Below are positions 1-11,928 of a stretch of DNA of 64,000 bases, one piece after another. This DNA is from Perilla frutescens. Taxonomy: Eukaryota; Streptophyta; Magnoliopsida; Lamiales; Lamiaceae. The DNA lies in the NCBI GenBank assembly GCA_026008535.1, contig BRKX01000004.1:56862501-56926500 (forward strand), written 5' to 3'. How positions within the stretch are numbered: the first letter of the stretch is position 1; every line of letters starts with the position of its first letter. The position numbers were made by a program, and so were the translations under genes. Under the pieces are notes generated by a model. That model ran no database searches and was not told where the DNA came from. It worked only from the letters and a program-made list of their open reading frames with translations.

Positions 1-219
1 TCATGATGCTTTTAATTCTTTCCTAACACTGTTAAGGATGTTGCTGCAGCATCAAGAGAGCCCATCCTCGAAATTTCAGATGATGATATCTCAATACCTG
101 AGGAGGGAGACGGCTCAGGTGTACCCACGTATCCAAAGCTAAGCAGCTGAACGTGTCCAAAACTGATTTTCCAAGCAAACGAGAAGTACACAATAGGCCA
201 ACGCAAAGCTGTTAAGGAC

Positions 220-435
220 ATGGGATTCCAGCATATCTTGCATATGAAAGTGGAGAAAGTCCCTACACATCTAGCGGATGGATTGAAAGTGAAGTCCACA
301 ATAGTAAAATCATACTTGACGAGACTAGACATGACTTGGAGGGATACCGAAAATAACAATGACTGTGGTGTGTATATTGTGCGACAGATTGACGTACATG
401 GGTCAATCCAAGTGCATTTCATTATGTGTTTATGA
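220..435 (+). pseudogene. Ulp1-like (C48) cysteine protease fragment, transposon-type
   Basis: A 71-codon frame carries the motif NNDCGVYIVR, which matches the catalytic-cysteine block (D-C-G-x-[YF]) of Ulp1/SENP peptidases. Just before it comes a D-M-x-W-R-D-T-E segment typical of the plant Ulp1 domains found in MULE and CACTA transposons. Only the C-terminal part is present. The expected catalytic His and Asp regions upstream are missing or scrambled, and the frame ends soon after the Cys block. A host SUMO protease would be several hundred residues, so this is most likely a decayed transposon-borne copy cut by the window edge. Family assignment rests on one motif. Confidence 0.5.
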
Positions 436-1789
436 TGTGCAAGCACATGAATTCCTCAGATTCACGGATTTGAGTATGAGTTTGATAATGATTCGCATCG
501 CACTTGTTAATGTTTTGTATTTATATTGATAATGCTTTATATAATGTATGCTAATAATACATACTTTTGGTATCATTTTGCATTTTAGAAACTAATCCTT
601 AGTTGATGCTTGTTATTGACCAGTTAAATGCATCATATGAGAAACTGTATTGCTTCGAAACTAACATGAGTCTCCCATCTAATAACATTCTAAATTTCGA
701 TGAATAGTATATTTAAATGCTTTCTATAATGTGAATTAATACTGGACACTTGACAAAACAATCAAATGCAATATTAATACTAAGCATTCGATAAATCAAT
801 CAAAATGAAACGTGAGTTGACAAGTACACAAACAACCGAAACTTATGAATATCCGTGCTACTAAGTGTTTAAGTTGGTAAAAATAACGTGTGAGTTATTG
901 CTTTGAATTAGGCTTGTTGATGCTACCTATGCATACCTCTGGTGCTTTTACCCAATTAAATTTGATATGCTACTCATGCACATCTTTAATGTTATTTAAG
1001 CATATCTGTTATGCTATATATGTATATCATCGATGCTACTTATGATTGTCTGCAATGCTCTAAATGATTAGTTCATGTTATAGTGAGAGAGATGTAAATA
1101 CAGTGCTTCGTTCACTTCAGAATAATGCTTCGTAAGTAACATAAATATATTCATATTTCGTGGTTGGTGCTTCGTAAACATATTCATTTGCATAGGATTA
1201 TGTGAATGCTACAGTTAGTGCTATGTATTCATCGAATAAATGCTTCGTAATATCAACCAACCTAAAGCAAAGAATTGTAATGTACCACAAATAATGTACC
1301 CAAACAAAAAAATGGAATACCCTAACTGTACCATGCAAAACATCACAAGAAAAATTATGTAAAATAGAATCAAAACTAAACACAAAATGAAACATTGATA
1401 AAAAAACTAAACATAAATCATTTTTTGCATGGACAATTCCTAGCAGCATGGTGGCATTTTTTACCGCAAGCATTGAAATAATGTAACAAAAAAAATTGAA
1501 ATACTCCAACTGTACCATACAAAACAACACGGAAAAATATAAGTAAACTAAAAACAAAACAAAGCAAAAAATGGAACAAGAAAAAAAAATCTTGACTAGA
1601 GTAAATCAGCCCTGGAAAAAAACCCACAAAATAATCAATGCTATATAAATGTACTGTTAATGCTTCCTACAATAGACAAATATGCTACACTAATACAAAA
1701 CACTGCCCAGAATCGCCATAGTCGAGCCGCTGCTCAGAATCGTCATGTGAGTGCCGCGCAACAACCTCCTTTGCCGCTAGAATCGATGT
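436..1789. other. Intergenic AT-rich DNA, no gene seen
   Basis: No credible coding region. The stretch is rich in recurring short words such as AATGCTTCGT and ATGCTA, also seen inside the TIR element at 2.2-3.4 kb, so it may be old transposon interior. Small frames on the minus strand around 1.2-1.6 kb are Phe/Leu/Tyr-rich and look like translated AT-rich sequence. Confidence 0.5.
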
Positions 1790-1941
1790 GTGAGTGACTC
1801 ATCATCGCCATCATCGATCTATGAGTTGGAAGAAAAAGAAGAAGGAGAAGGAGAAGAAACCGTCTGTATAAATCGTGTGAGTGCCGCGTCGTCGCCATCG
1901 TTGATCTATGAGTTGGAAGAAGAAGAAGAAGAAGAAACCGT
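1790..1941. repeat. Two-copy tandem repeat with GAA-rich tails
   Basis: Two related units (about 1790-1863 and 1876-1941) share the order GTGAGTG, CGTCGCCATC-like, GATCTATGAGTTGGAAGA, then a purine (GAA/GGA) run ending GAAACCGT. The repeat explains the Leu-rich minus-strand frame here, which is not a gene. Confidence 0.6.
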
Positions 1942-2237
1942 AAACTAAACAATTTTTTCAGATTCATAAAAAAAAACCGTACAAATCAATGGAGATATTA
2001 ACTTGTCACAATTAAAATCGTTTAATTAGGGAAGTTAAGATTTGCACAGATATAGGACTCTACAGGATTTTTATTAATTTACATTATTAACCTTATCACT
2101 TAATTTAAATAAAAAAAATCGAAAAAAACTATTTAAAATAAATAATCTTATCCGTCCATTTGATCAGATCCAATTGATGAAAATCGTCCCTACTTTTCAC
2201 ACCAAGTGGTTGTCCCTATTTGATCCATATCCTATAT

Positions 2238-3426
2238 ATATAGGATATGGATCATATGAGAACACATGGTTGGTGTGAGAAATGAGAATACATCTCACAC
2301 CATCCAATTTGATGATCCAATGGTTGAGATTTAAGGTGGCAATTTCGTAAATAATAGGACAAAAAATAAGGAAGGAGGGCTATTTTCGTCCAAATCCATT
2401 AAAATTGATGATGTCAGCAATTAAAAAAAATTCTTAAAAACTTTAATTGACCATAACTTCCTCGTTTTTAATCCAATGCACACAAAAAATATATCAAATT
2501 AAAGCTCTCTTCATACTCTTTCATTTAAGATGTCGAAAGGCTATGTTTGGATAAAAAAATATGAACGAAAAATAAAAAAGAAATTTTTTTACGCGTGCCC
2601 AGGTTGTAAATGCTTCCATTAGCATATAATAATTCTTCGTCAGCATTATGATAACATATGAACGTATGCTAATGAAGCATTTGTCATATGCTAACATAAT
2701 ATATTCGATGTGCTAACAAAGAATTATCATAATGCTAACATAGTATAAATTTATTAGGGTTTATTAAATCTCAATTATGGTTTATTTAATCTCGATTATG
2801 GTTTATTCCATCTAATTATCATTATTCTTTTGAAATTTAATTTTTTGTTTATAGTTCTTAATTGATTATTATGGTTTATCCTATCCAATTATAATTTATA
2901 ACATATGTTGATAGAGTATTGACATATGCTAACATAGTGTATTCGCAATGCTGACGAACCAAAACTATAATGCTAACGTAGTACAAATATATTATTATTA
3001 TGATTTCTTTCAACTCATTTAGGGTTTACCACATCCAATCAATGTTTATTTCATCTAATTAGGTTTATTTCATCCAATTATGATTTTTTCCATTTGATTA
3101 GGGTTAATTAAATCGAATTAGGTTTATAATTAATTTTTAGAATATTTTTTTCGCCAACAATATTTGAAAACTTTAATTAGCATAACTATAATGCTTCGTT
3201 AGCATTATGATAATACTTCGTTAGCATAACGATCTGTTATCAAATCCTCCGTGATTTTTATAAGAATTACCAAATTACAGTAATACCCCCGCGCGAAAAA
3301 CTTTTCAGATATTACAAAATTGCCACCGCCTTTTTCATCAAATCTGGACCTTTGATTTTTGATGGATGTGTGGTGTGAGATGTGTTCTCATTTATCACAC
3401 AAGGGGTTATTTTTATATAACCCCAC

Positions 3427-3435
<9 letters not shown>
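2238..3435. mobile_element. Non-autonomous TIR DNA transposon with long (>100 bp) terminal inverted repeats
   Basis: The left end (about 2238-2355) and right end (about 3310-3435) are inverted copies. Shared blocks are TGAGAACACAT, GTGTGA-AAATGAGAA, ACATCTCACACCA and GGTGGCAATTT-GTAA. Both ends run into TATATA tracts, so the exact termini and target duplication (perhaps TA) are blurred. No transposase is encoded. The interior is AT-rich, with many GCTAAC and CTTCGTTAGCAT words in both orientations. Long TIRs suggest a MULE-like origin, but the superfamily is not proved. Confidence 0.65.

Positions 3436-3460
<25 letters not shown>
3431..3460. repeat. (AT)n microsatellite
   Basis: About 15 AT units abut the right end of the TIR element at 2.2-3.4 kb. 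Confidence 0.95.
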
Positions 3461-3462
<2 letters not shown>

Positions 3463-4743
3463 TACGTTTGACGCTCGTGTGCAATATATATTAAGAAATT
3501 GCATCAACATTGTATTAAGTCTGAATAGGATGCTCCTCATAATTAATTAAACGAAGACTTTACATGTATTGGAATAATTTTCTAAAGAGTGAGCCTACAC
3601 TCTTAAATATATTTCTTCCTTTTTTTCCTTTTTTCAGATTTTAGCTTGGATCTTTGGTTTAATTAATAGTAGAACGTGAAAAATGCGGGGAGTGTTTTGA
3701 AAAAAAAAAGTACAATTAAATACATATTTAGAAATTGATTTGTGTAAATAAAACATGATAGTGTTCAGACGATCATCTATAAAATTCATACAAATTGTAA
3801 CTTATTTGATTTTTTCCGCTTTAATTTCTGCATTTAATTATACAAATGGTAACTGACAATGGAATCTCTTTGTCAATACATTGGAAAAAAATGAAGCATT
3901 AATTAATTACATGTAGCTGCCATTAGGGTTGAATAAATAAGAACTTGATTATTGAGTTTACCAGATTTTTTTAGGGAAAGTTTACACCAGATCCTAAATC
4001 CCTAATAAATATTGGGACAAAATATATATTAAATATAGAAGTAAATTTTACGTTTAATCAATTCCTTAATCTCATTTGGAACGTTAGACTGTTAGAGCTA
4101 ACTGAGTCAATTACTCTATGGTAAATCTGGGGCGGGTAATATCTAATTATGTGTGTGTGTGTGTGTGTTAATATCTAGTTATTTTATTTTTGTATATGTA
4201 TGCTTGCATTAGATTGTAACTTGTAAGAAATATTATTTTATAAGTTATTAAAATATTAGACATGAGTTTAATGTATAACTATAATTATTTAATATACTAA
4301 GATATCATGATCAATTTATCATCTAAACTAATGAGGACTCCAAATTTCGTTTTCTACGTAATATATCTTCGAGACTTCATGTAATTTTCATGTAATTTCT
4401 ACTTTTATATAAGGTTTTCTTTTATAAAAAAAAATAGTTGGTACGTTATAAAATTTTGTTTACTATTATCACGTAATTTATAGAAAACTTTTAAATATTA
4501 TACCTCTTTATGCTAAATCATACTATGATTAATTTTATGCATATTTAGCCAAATTTATTGTTGGATTAGGAAAATAATTTGTCAATTATGACTTATGAGC
4601 TTCAAAAATCAAAGATTAAGATTTCTAGATATTATTAAATTTTTTATTTGCATGCTTCTTTAAGCTCAACCAAATATATATTGGGTTTAATTAAAAAAAA
4701 ATCCGGCCTATTTCTTTTATCCCATCAAGGCCCAACATTGCAT
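3461..4743. other. Intergenic AT-rich DNA, no gene seen
   Basis: No coding signal. A (GT)n microsatellite lies at about 4151-4168. The rest is unstructured AT-rich sequence. Confidence 0.5.
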
Positions 4744-4752
4744 AATAAAAAT

Positions 4753-5622
4753 GGTGTTTCTAAATACACTACCACTTTTTCCTTACACACTACTTTTACT
4801 TTATACACTATATTTATTTTTATTATTTTCTCATTTTTTCTTTATACACCACACTAAATATTTTTTAAATCCTTTCACTTAAAAAATAAAATTTTAATTT
4901 ATCACATCACAAAAAATAAAAAAAAAAAGGAAAAATGAAGAAGAATACAAATGATGACCGGACTTGCAGCACCGACGCCCTCAAGCATGATTCTACAACA
5001 ACTTGCTTCCATATTTTCAAATCGCACAACAACACGACGGGATTTTGAAATGTAGAAATTGGAAAAGGGACTGGCCTTGCAATACCAGCGAGATTCTATA
5101 ACAACCCGCTTCTTTATTTGAATTGTAAAAAAATTCAAATCTCCTTCCTTGTGTTCAGAAAATGTTTTCTGAATCCACTTCTTTAGGTTTGAAAAACATT
5201 TTCCAAACCCAGAGAAGGAGGCTCGAAGTTTATAATTCGAACCAATAGATTTGATGGTTTAATTTATTGCCGTCGGCTGATGTTGGGAAGCATGACTATG
5301 ATTGGTAATTCTATCCACTTTCTTTTTTTTCATTCATCATTATTATTAGATTAAACATGGACGGTGGTGGTGGTAAAAAGATAGTATTTTCATTAAATTG
5401 CCGGAAGAGAAGGTGGCCTCTTGGTTAAATTGTTACGACAGAAAAATCGACGACGGAACGGAAAGAAAAGGATGACTTTTTGGTTATTTTTTTATTGTAT
5501 TTTTTAATTTTTTTTATTTATGATTAGTTAGGGTTTTTAAGTAATTATATAAATAAATAATTTTGAATTATTTTATTTAGTAGTGTATAAAGAAAAATTA
5601 GTGGTGTTTTTAGAAACAGCCA
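4753..5622. mobile_element. MULE-like MITE with 9-bp target duplication
   Basis: Terminal inverted repeats of about 40 bp begin with TGTTTCTAAA and continue through a CACTACxx block and TTACACACTACT on the left, matched by the reverse complement on the right (about 5580-5618). The 9-mer AATAAAAAT flanks both ends (4744-4752 and 5623-5631), as expected for Mutator-like elements (9-11 bp). Because that 9-mer is low in complexity, the duplication alone is weak, but with the TIRs the call is reasonable. The 870-bp interior has no transposase. Confidence 0.65.
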
Positions 5623-5675
5623 AATAAAAATAGTGTACATAAATGAAACTGAAGTTACATAAACTGGGTTGTCAT

Positions 5676-6436
5676 GTTCATGATCATGCGTACATACATT
5701 ATAATGAACATCTAAGGTCAGAAAGATAAATTAAAAGCAAGCAAATGGCATGAGGTTGATAACCCTGTTTGATCAACTGATTTACGTCAAGGGAACTTCA
5801 CAAGTCCGTGAGAAACAATTCACTACTCCGTTGCTAGGTTATAAAGGCTATTACACGATGGTCTCCCATCACTCGATCCCTTTCCTACATACTACAATAT
5901 TTTTCGATGGACTGAATTGTAAGATCCCCTTACAACCTAGACTCCCTCTAGTTCCCATAGGAAATATTTCCCGAGACTCTTTTAAAAGTGTGAATGAAAG
6001 AATTTCAAACACAGACTAGACACACAATGATTACAAGGATCAAACCTAGTCTACTCGAATACTATATGCTTCAAACTTGAAGTCTTTTAGACTCTCTAGC
6101 CCTTGTGTATTCGTAAACTCTGTGCACTCTAAACTAGTCTGATTCTCACGCTATTTATAAACACAAGTCATAGCCTAAATACGGTAATCAGATTGTCGTA
6201 ATTTAGATCAAACTCAACAAGGAAACTTTCCTTGTTTAAATCGGTTAACTCCTAGTTTAGAATCCTTCCTTGAATAGAACTCATCTCTTTCCTTCTTGAT
6301 TTGCATCTTCGAACAAGACATCTTCTATTCTGAAACGTCCATCTTGAAAAGGCAGCTTCAACTCCTCGAAATAAACTTGGCACATTTCTTGGAAACTCTC
6401 TGGACAACCATGTACATGATCATGTTCACGAACATG
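5676..6436 (-). mobile_element. LTR-like repeat, probably old solo LTR
   Basis: Read on the minus strand, this is homologous in order to 39,708-40,490 on the plus strand. Shared blocks include GAAGATGTCTT, AACAAGGAAAGTTTCCTT, TATAAATA, TATGGGAACTAGA, GGGATCT-A-AATTCA, GAGTGATG-GAGA and CAGTTGATC-AACAGGGTTA. A TATA-like box and the lack of any coding region suit an LTR. The ends contain TGTTC/GAACA palindromic words. No clean target duplication was found, so the termini are approximate. The 89-codon frame at 5750 lies inside and is not a gene. Confidence 0.5.
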
Positions 6437-6597
6437 CTAACGTACATTCTTCAATCTTTAATCAGATTGACAGCAGAATGTTCATATTATAATGTCCAGA
6501 ACATGGTCTTCAAATTTGAAAAATCAAAACCTTTGTGTTCTTTGAATTACCATAAAGATCATGACAATCTCAAACACTTTAGTGCAGAGAGTACTAA

Positions 6598-7618
6598 GGC
6601 CTCGTTTGGTTGGCAGGAAAGTAAAGTTTTTTGGGAATATGATTTCTGGGAATGTGATTCTGAGAAAAATGATTACTAATAGAATCTTTATTCTGTGTTT
6701 GGAACACAACAATGAAATTGTAATGATTCACTTTTTATTATTGGATTAAATTTAAACAAGAGTAGATAATTAAATATTTAAAATATATATATATATATAT
6801 ATATATTGTATCTTATTTCATACTACTAATATTTATAATTTTAAATTACGAACCATATAATGTGTAATTCTTCAATATTCATTAGTACTATAGATATTGA
6901 ATGCAACATATTATTTCAATTTAAATAAAATGATATGACTAAAAAATAATCAATTAAGGTAAATATTGTATTGGTGTCCAAATATTTTTTATTGAATTGA
7001 AAATCAAAAAATTATCTATATAAATATTTTTTTTATTGAATTGGAAGTCAAAATTATCTATATTGACAATGGCATGGTCATCATTTAGTCTGCAACGTTG
7101 TCTCAAAAATGATGTTATTAGAATTTTGATAGAAATGCCAAAAAATTGATTGATAAAATAGTTGAATTTTGGTCGTAATTTCTTCAATAAAAAAAGTATC
7201 ACATTTTTTAATTTCTTTTTTTTTTTCATTCATAAAATTTTCTATTTTATTTATTTTACTCATTTTTTATTAAATGTTTTTAATCCAAACTTAGTATTAA
7301 TAATAAAAAAAGATAATAATAAATCTTATTTTTTCAATTAAAAAAATCCATTTTTTTATTTTTTAGTTCAAAAATATGAATCCAAACATAATGATAATTT
7401 ATAAAAATAAATAAATAATAATAAATAAAGAAATCGAACAATGAAATCATTTAACATCAGATTCCCAAAAATAATCCAGGAAAGTTGCACAATTTTCCTT
7501 ATTTTGAGGAATGTGATTCTTTTCCATATTACATAAAAAATGAATCAAACACGATAATGTTAAAATAGAGAATCAGATTACTTTCCTAAGTCAAATTTGG
7601 TACCAACCAAACGGGGCC
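6598..7618. mobile_element. PIF/Harbinger-like non-autonomous transposon, TSD TAA
   Basis: Terminal inverted repeats GGCCTCGTTTGGTTGG (left) and the reverse complement of CCAACCAAACGGGGCC (right) end exactly at a TAA duplication (6595-6597 and 7619-7621). A 3-bp TAA/TTA duplication with GG(G/C)CC-type ends is typical of PIF/Harbinger (Tourist-like) elements. Subterminal inverted words such as AGTAATCTGATTCT/GGAATGTGATTCT occur on both sides. The 1,021-bp interior is AT-rich, without transposase. Confidence 0.75.
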
Positions 7619-7621
7619 TAA

Positions 7622-8445
7622 CAGAAACATTTGCGGATTTGCCAAATTTGGTCGAATTATTTTTATGATGTTATTTCTATAGTAAATAAATTAGTCATAA
7701 CTATATGTCAGCAAAATTATTCTCCTATTCTTAATTGAATGGTGGTCCATATTAATTACAAGATTTTATGTTTCGAATTGTGTTCCATCTTATATCCAAA
7801 TTCGTAATATATATGCATTGACGTACGACGATATCATGAAAGATTCAAATATTGAAAACCTTTAGAAAAATAACTTTTATGAAATAATTAATTTTGTAGC
7901 TTTAAAATAATAAAAAAAGAGTGATAATTGAATAGTAAAAAGAGATTTGAAGTTAACAAGCACAAAATTAGTGAGAATTATGAGGATTTGGATGAAGCAG
8001 AGCATGTGCAATTCTATCCATTAAAAATACCTTATAGCTAGACAGCCAGACATTGGTGTCATGTCATCTCTTGTGAGTTATGATTTGTGACCATATTTAA
8101 TTCCTAAATCATTTCCAATATATTGTTTTTATTACAAAAATAGCTCAGGTAAAACATAACACATTAAAATTACTAACTGAGATGTATAAAACTTTATTGT
8201 GTAAGAATGTTCAAGTTAGAGGGTACATACCTAAATAGATGAACAAATTTCAATGGATCTGATTTGAGTTATATACTTGCAGACTAGCTAGCTAGCTAGC
8301 TCCAAATCTCCTGCTACATAATTTATTTCACCAACAGTCTTATCTAATTAAGGATTATTTAATTTACACATTTCATTTCCAACCTCAGCAACATATATAC
8401 ATATGTATGTATGTATACATTAAATTAAATCAGATAAAAAAAATC
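7622..8445. other. Intergenic DNA and presumed 3' UTR of the heat-stress factor gene
   Basis: No coding signal. The stretch nearest 8445 should hold the 3' UTR of the minus-strand gene, but no polyadenylation site could be chosen. It includes a CTAG-repeat (about 8285-8300) and a short TATG/TATA-rich patch near 8395-8420. Confidence 0.4.
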
Positions 8446-10003
8446 CTATCTTGGATTAAAACCCAAGAAACTTAGTTGCTCATCCAAAACATCCACACCC
8501 TCATCATCCAACACTCCTTCAACAGCAATTAATCCACCATGATCAATTCCCTGATCATTCATCAACTCCTCCCAAAACCCTTGATCAAAATGCTTCTCTG
8601 CACTACTATGCATCCATTCTTCATCAACAGATTTCGTCGGTGCATCGACATTCTCTATGGTTTCTGCAGGCATGCTCATTGCCAGTTTCTCCAGCTCTAA
8701 ATCATCAAATTCATCAAACTCTTGAAGCTCATCCTTAACACCAAAATGGCCTAATTCTTCAAAACTAATATAAACATCACCACGATCAATCTTTTTTCTC
8801 CTCTTCTTATAACCAATTGCTTCCTCAATCTCTTTCTTCCTCTCCATCTGCTGCAAGAAAACCGGGTTCCGAATTGCCCTAGCCAAGAAACTCAGTGTCT
8901 GCTGCTGCTTCAGCTCAGTCCCTTTGAGCCTTTGCTCCATTTCTAGGAGATATGTCTTAGTATTCTGCTGCTGCTGTCTGAGCTTCACCAATTCCACCAT
9001 TAACACATGCTTATCACGCCTCAAACGATCAATTTCGGCATCCAGACCAAACCTCCCTACCTCAACACATGATTCTAAGCCAGATTGGTTAGAAGATAAA
9101 TGAATATTTGATGATGTTTTTCTTCTCCTTATATTTTTCAAGAGATGCCTTTGCCCCCTCAAAAACCCTTCATTTGCAAACTCCCATTTGTCGGGATCGA
9201 CCTTCCTAAATCCCTGCACAGTTCACATGATATTCCTAACCCTCATATAGAAATCACAATTAGACAATTAGTTCAAAGCCTCACAGAATCAAATATTATC
9301 ACTTCTTTCCACTCTTGTCAATTCATGATGCAATAAAGTCATCAAAGCATGTGATGTTACGAAATGGGAAACATCCCCTTTGGATTCATTGAACACATAT
9401 AAAAGGCACAGTATGAATATATATGTATAGATCCCTTAATATATGTATATATATATAAAAAGAAGTGCCAGCTTGATATAAAGATAACTAAAGGTTAATA
9501 TTATAATAAGACTACATCAATTCTAGTTGCTTCAAGAACATATGCCATAATTACCAGAATATTTGAGATGTTTTTCTTGTCTTAATTTTTTTTTAACAAA
9601 AACATAAACACCTATCTGTAAGAAGCACCAAGAAAAATCAAGATGAGAGAGAGAGAGAGAGAGAGAGAGAGTTACATACATAGGTGTTGAGCTGCCTGAC
9701 AAAGCTGGAGAAATTGGCATGCTTAAAGTACTTAGGCAGGATATTGATGGAAAATGTCTGAGGATCGAAAACAATGAAACTTTTGTTACCTCTACTCCAA
9801 GAAACAACCTCATTTGTGCTTTCATCTTCAACCAAATCATATGTCTTGCTCAAGAATGGTGGAGGGCCTGTCTCATTTAAACCCTCAATCGGTTGAGGAA
9901 TATTAATATTACTGCAACAACCTTTGCCCACATCGAATTGATCAGATATTGACCTCGATCCCAAATATTCCTCCTTCACAGATCCTATTTTGTTCCCGTT
10001 CAT
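8446..10003 (-). CDS. Class A heat-stress transcription factor (HsfA6/A7-like), two exons
   Basis: Coding exons are complement(9680-10003) and complement(8446-9213), giving 363 residues. The 466-bp phase-0 intron uses donor GTATGT after QLNTY and acceptor TGTGCAG before GFRKVDP, the conserved Hsf DNA-binding-domain intron site. The DNA-binding domain spans about residues 47-141 (GPPPFLSKTYD to HLLKNIRRRK). The leucine/glutamine coiled-coil HR-A/B region spans about 165-230, a basic NLS (KKRRKK) lies at 244-249, and an AHA-type activation motif FWEELM lies at about 321-326. Hsf trimers bind heat-shock elements and activate chaperone genes in the nucleus. The KKEIEEAIGYKKRRKK-like linker resembles HsfA6/A7 more than A2, but that subclass call is from memory. 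The ATG at 10003 (MNGNKIGSVKEE) fits the family N-terminus. An in-frame ATG at 10084 would add 27 residues. No breaks are seen. Confidence 0.9.
9645..9670. repeat. (GA)n microsatellite at the donor end of the Hsf intron
   Basis: On the coding strand this is a CT repeat starting 9 nt after the intron's GT, so repeat-length changes would alter the sequence next to the donor site. Confidence 0.9.
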
Positions 10004-10560
10004 GTCTGCTCTCAAACACAGATCCTCAATCAACAACAATGTACCTACGTAAACTGATCTTTCTATATATGAATTTTGCTGCAAATTTAAAGTTGTCTCT
10101 TCAGTATATAACTATATATGTACACTTCAATATATTTTCTTCAAAGAGAAAGAGGCATTCTCACACACATATACATATCATATATCAAGAAAACGAATTA
10201 ATATGATGAGAAGTTGGAGAGAAATTAAACATCAAGATAATAACGATAATAAAACTAAACTTCTTTTATTTAAAATTTCTTTTTTTCTTCTTCTTAAGCT
10301 AAAAGGGAGATCTTGAAATAAAAGTAGAAGGGGGAAAAACATGGGAAATGAGGGTTCTGAAGGAGAAATTGGAAAAGTGATGATAATGAATCTGTTAACA
10401 AGAAAACCATAGGAGCTAGTTAGAAGCATTAACTGAAGTGGGCTGAAATATGAATAGGTAATTGGTGGAGTGATGAGACCTATGAATTATAAATTGTTAA
10501 TTGTAATTAATCAAGAATAAGCATATATAGCTTTATACATAATATTTTATTATATATACA
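10004..10560 (-). promoter_or_regulatory. Putative 5' UTR and core promoter of the heat-stress factor gene
   Basis: A minus-strand TATATAT box at about 10521-10530 would place transcription start near 10490 and give a long leader of about 490 nt. The leader holds a purine-rich tract (about 10262-10300) and a 65-codon upstream ORF starting at 10429 and stopping at 10232, plus the in-frame ATG at 10084. No clear three-unit heat-shock element (nGAAnnTTCn) was found next to the TATA box. This is inference from position only. Confidence 0.35.
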
Positions 10561-11742
10561 ACACTATTGAAATTTGAAACTAGTACAGGTGGAAAGTTTT
10601 TAGGGCTAGAAACCATGAGACGGTGTTTGAGATATTTTCAGGGGCCCTCCCTTCCTTCTTTGGGGAAAAAGGTTGAATATATATATTAATTAACTTTTCT
10701 AAACACGAATCAACCCTCTTAAATAATTTCAATTTCTCCCAAAAGGCCTCAATTTCATGGGCTACAAGAACATCTCCTATTTCAACCGTGAGACTGTAAC
10801 CACGTGTATTCTAAAAATGACCAGTAAAAATTAAGAAATTTGAAATATATATATATTAATTCATGTGGGATTTTCTGAATTTGTACGTCCATTTCAGACG
10901 TGAGGTGGGACAAATTGATTGGTTATAATATTACTACAAACGAGTAGTTGTAAAAAATGTGCATGCGGTATATTGAATGTATACATTAAAAACCTAGCTA
11001 ACAAATATATATCCTATTTTTTTAAGTTAAATGGATATGCATTTGATGTCAAACATTAAAAGATAGATTCCATACTGGCCCGGTGCAGTAATATTAATAA
11101 TAATGAAGAAATAAGATACTCTATAAAGTAAATATATGCATCATATTTATTGCTATAATTAACTTTAAAATAATTAAACTTCTATTCAAACATGATATAC
11201 TATTAATTATAAATAAATGATACAATAATATTATGCAAACTTGGGATCGAGTTTAGAAATCCACAAAGAAACCTCCCTCAAAAATATCTTAGGGTTAGGT
11301 GTAATAAAATATTATGTATCTCTTAATAATTAAAGTTTGAATTGAATAATATTGTATAAATTCGTGTCACACAGAAAAGAAGGGGGCTGGTCAGGTCTCC
11401 CGGGGGCCTTTCTTGCAAGAAAACAAATATTTGTTGTCGGCTATTAAAAAGTGTTAATTAATTTGCATAATCTTTGAAATTGACCTTTTTTTTATTAAAT
11501 GTAATATTCTATAAAATAACACGCGCGCATATATATACACAAAACCAAAAGAAGACATATAATGAAGTGGCAACAAATCGGTAAACTAATGAGTCACACT
11601 GGTTAGGGAATATCAAGTTGTGGTACTTTTATAAAGTAGGTAGATGTATCACGACATACTACAAAAAAGAAAAGAAAAAAAAAAAGAAGCAGCATATTCC
11701 AACGAGTAAAAAATCCATTGAGACTGAAAATTGATGGAATTT
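10561..11742. other. Intergenic DNA upstream of the heat-stress factor gene
   Basis: No gene seen. Mostly AT-rich, with a short GC-rich patch at about 11385-11415 (GGTCTCCCGGGGGCC). It probably includes distal promoter sequence of the minus-strand gene. Confidence 0.4.
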
Positions 11743-11893
11743 TGGGACTATATATGAATCTTGATCTTCAATTCGTTCTAGAAAGAAACATCTCGGATCC
11801 AATTAATATTGTTTCTCTCAATCTAAACTCAAGAAAAAGTTAACCATCGTAATCTATCTTTATTATCTTGTAATTATTATAGATTTCAAATTC

Positions 11894-11928
<35 letters not shown>

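Noticed and set aside
1198..1627. Two minus-strand frames rich in Phe, Leu and Tyr
   Set aside because: Composition is that of AT-rich DNA. No motif, signal or splice support.
5750..6019. 89-codon plus-strand frame
   Set aside because: Inside the LTR-like repeat, antisense to its transcript direction. The homologous region at 40 kb is not open.
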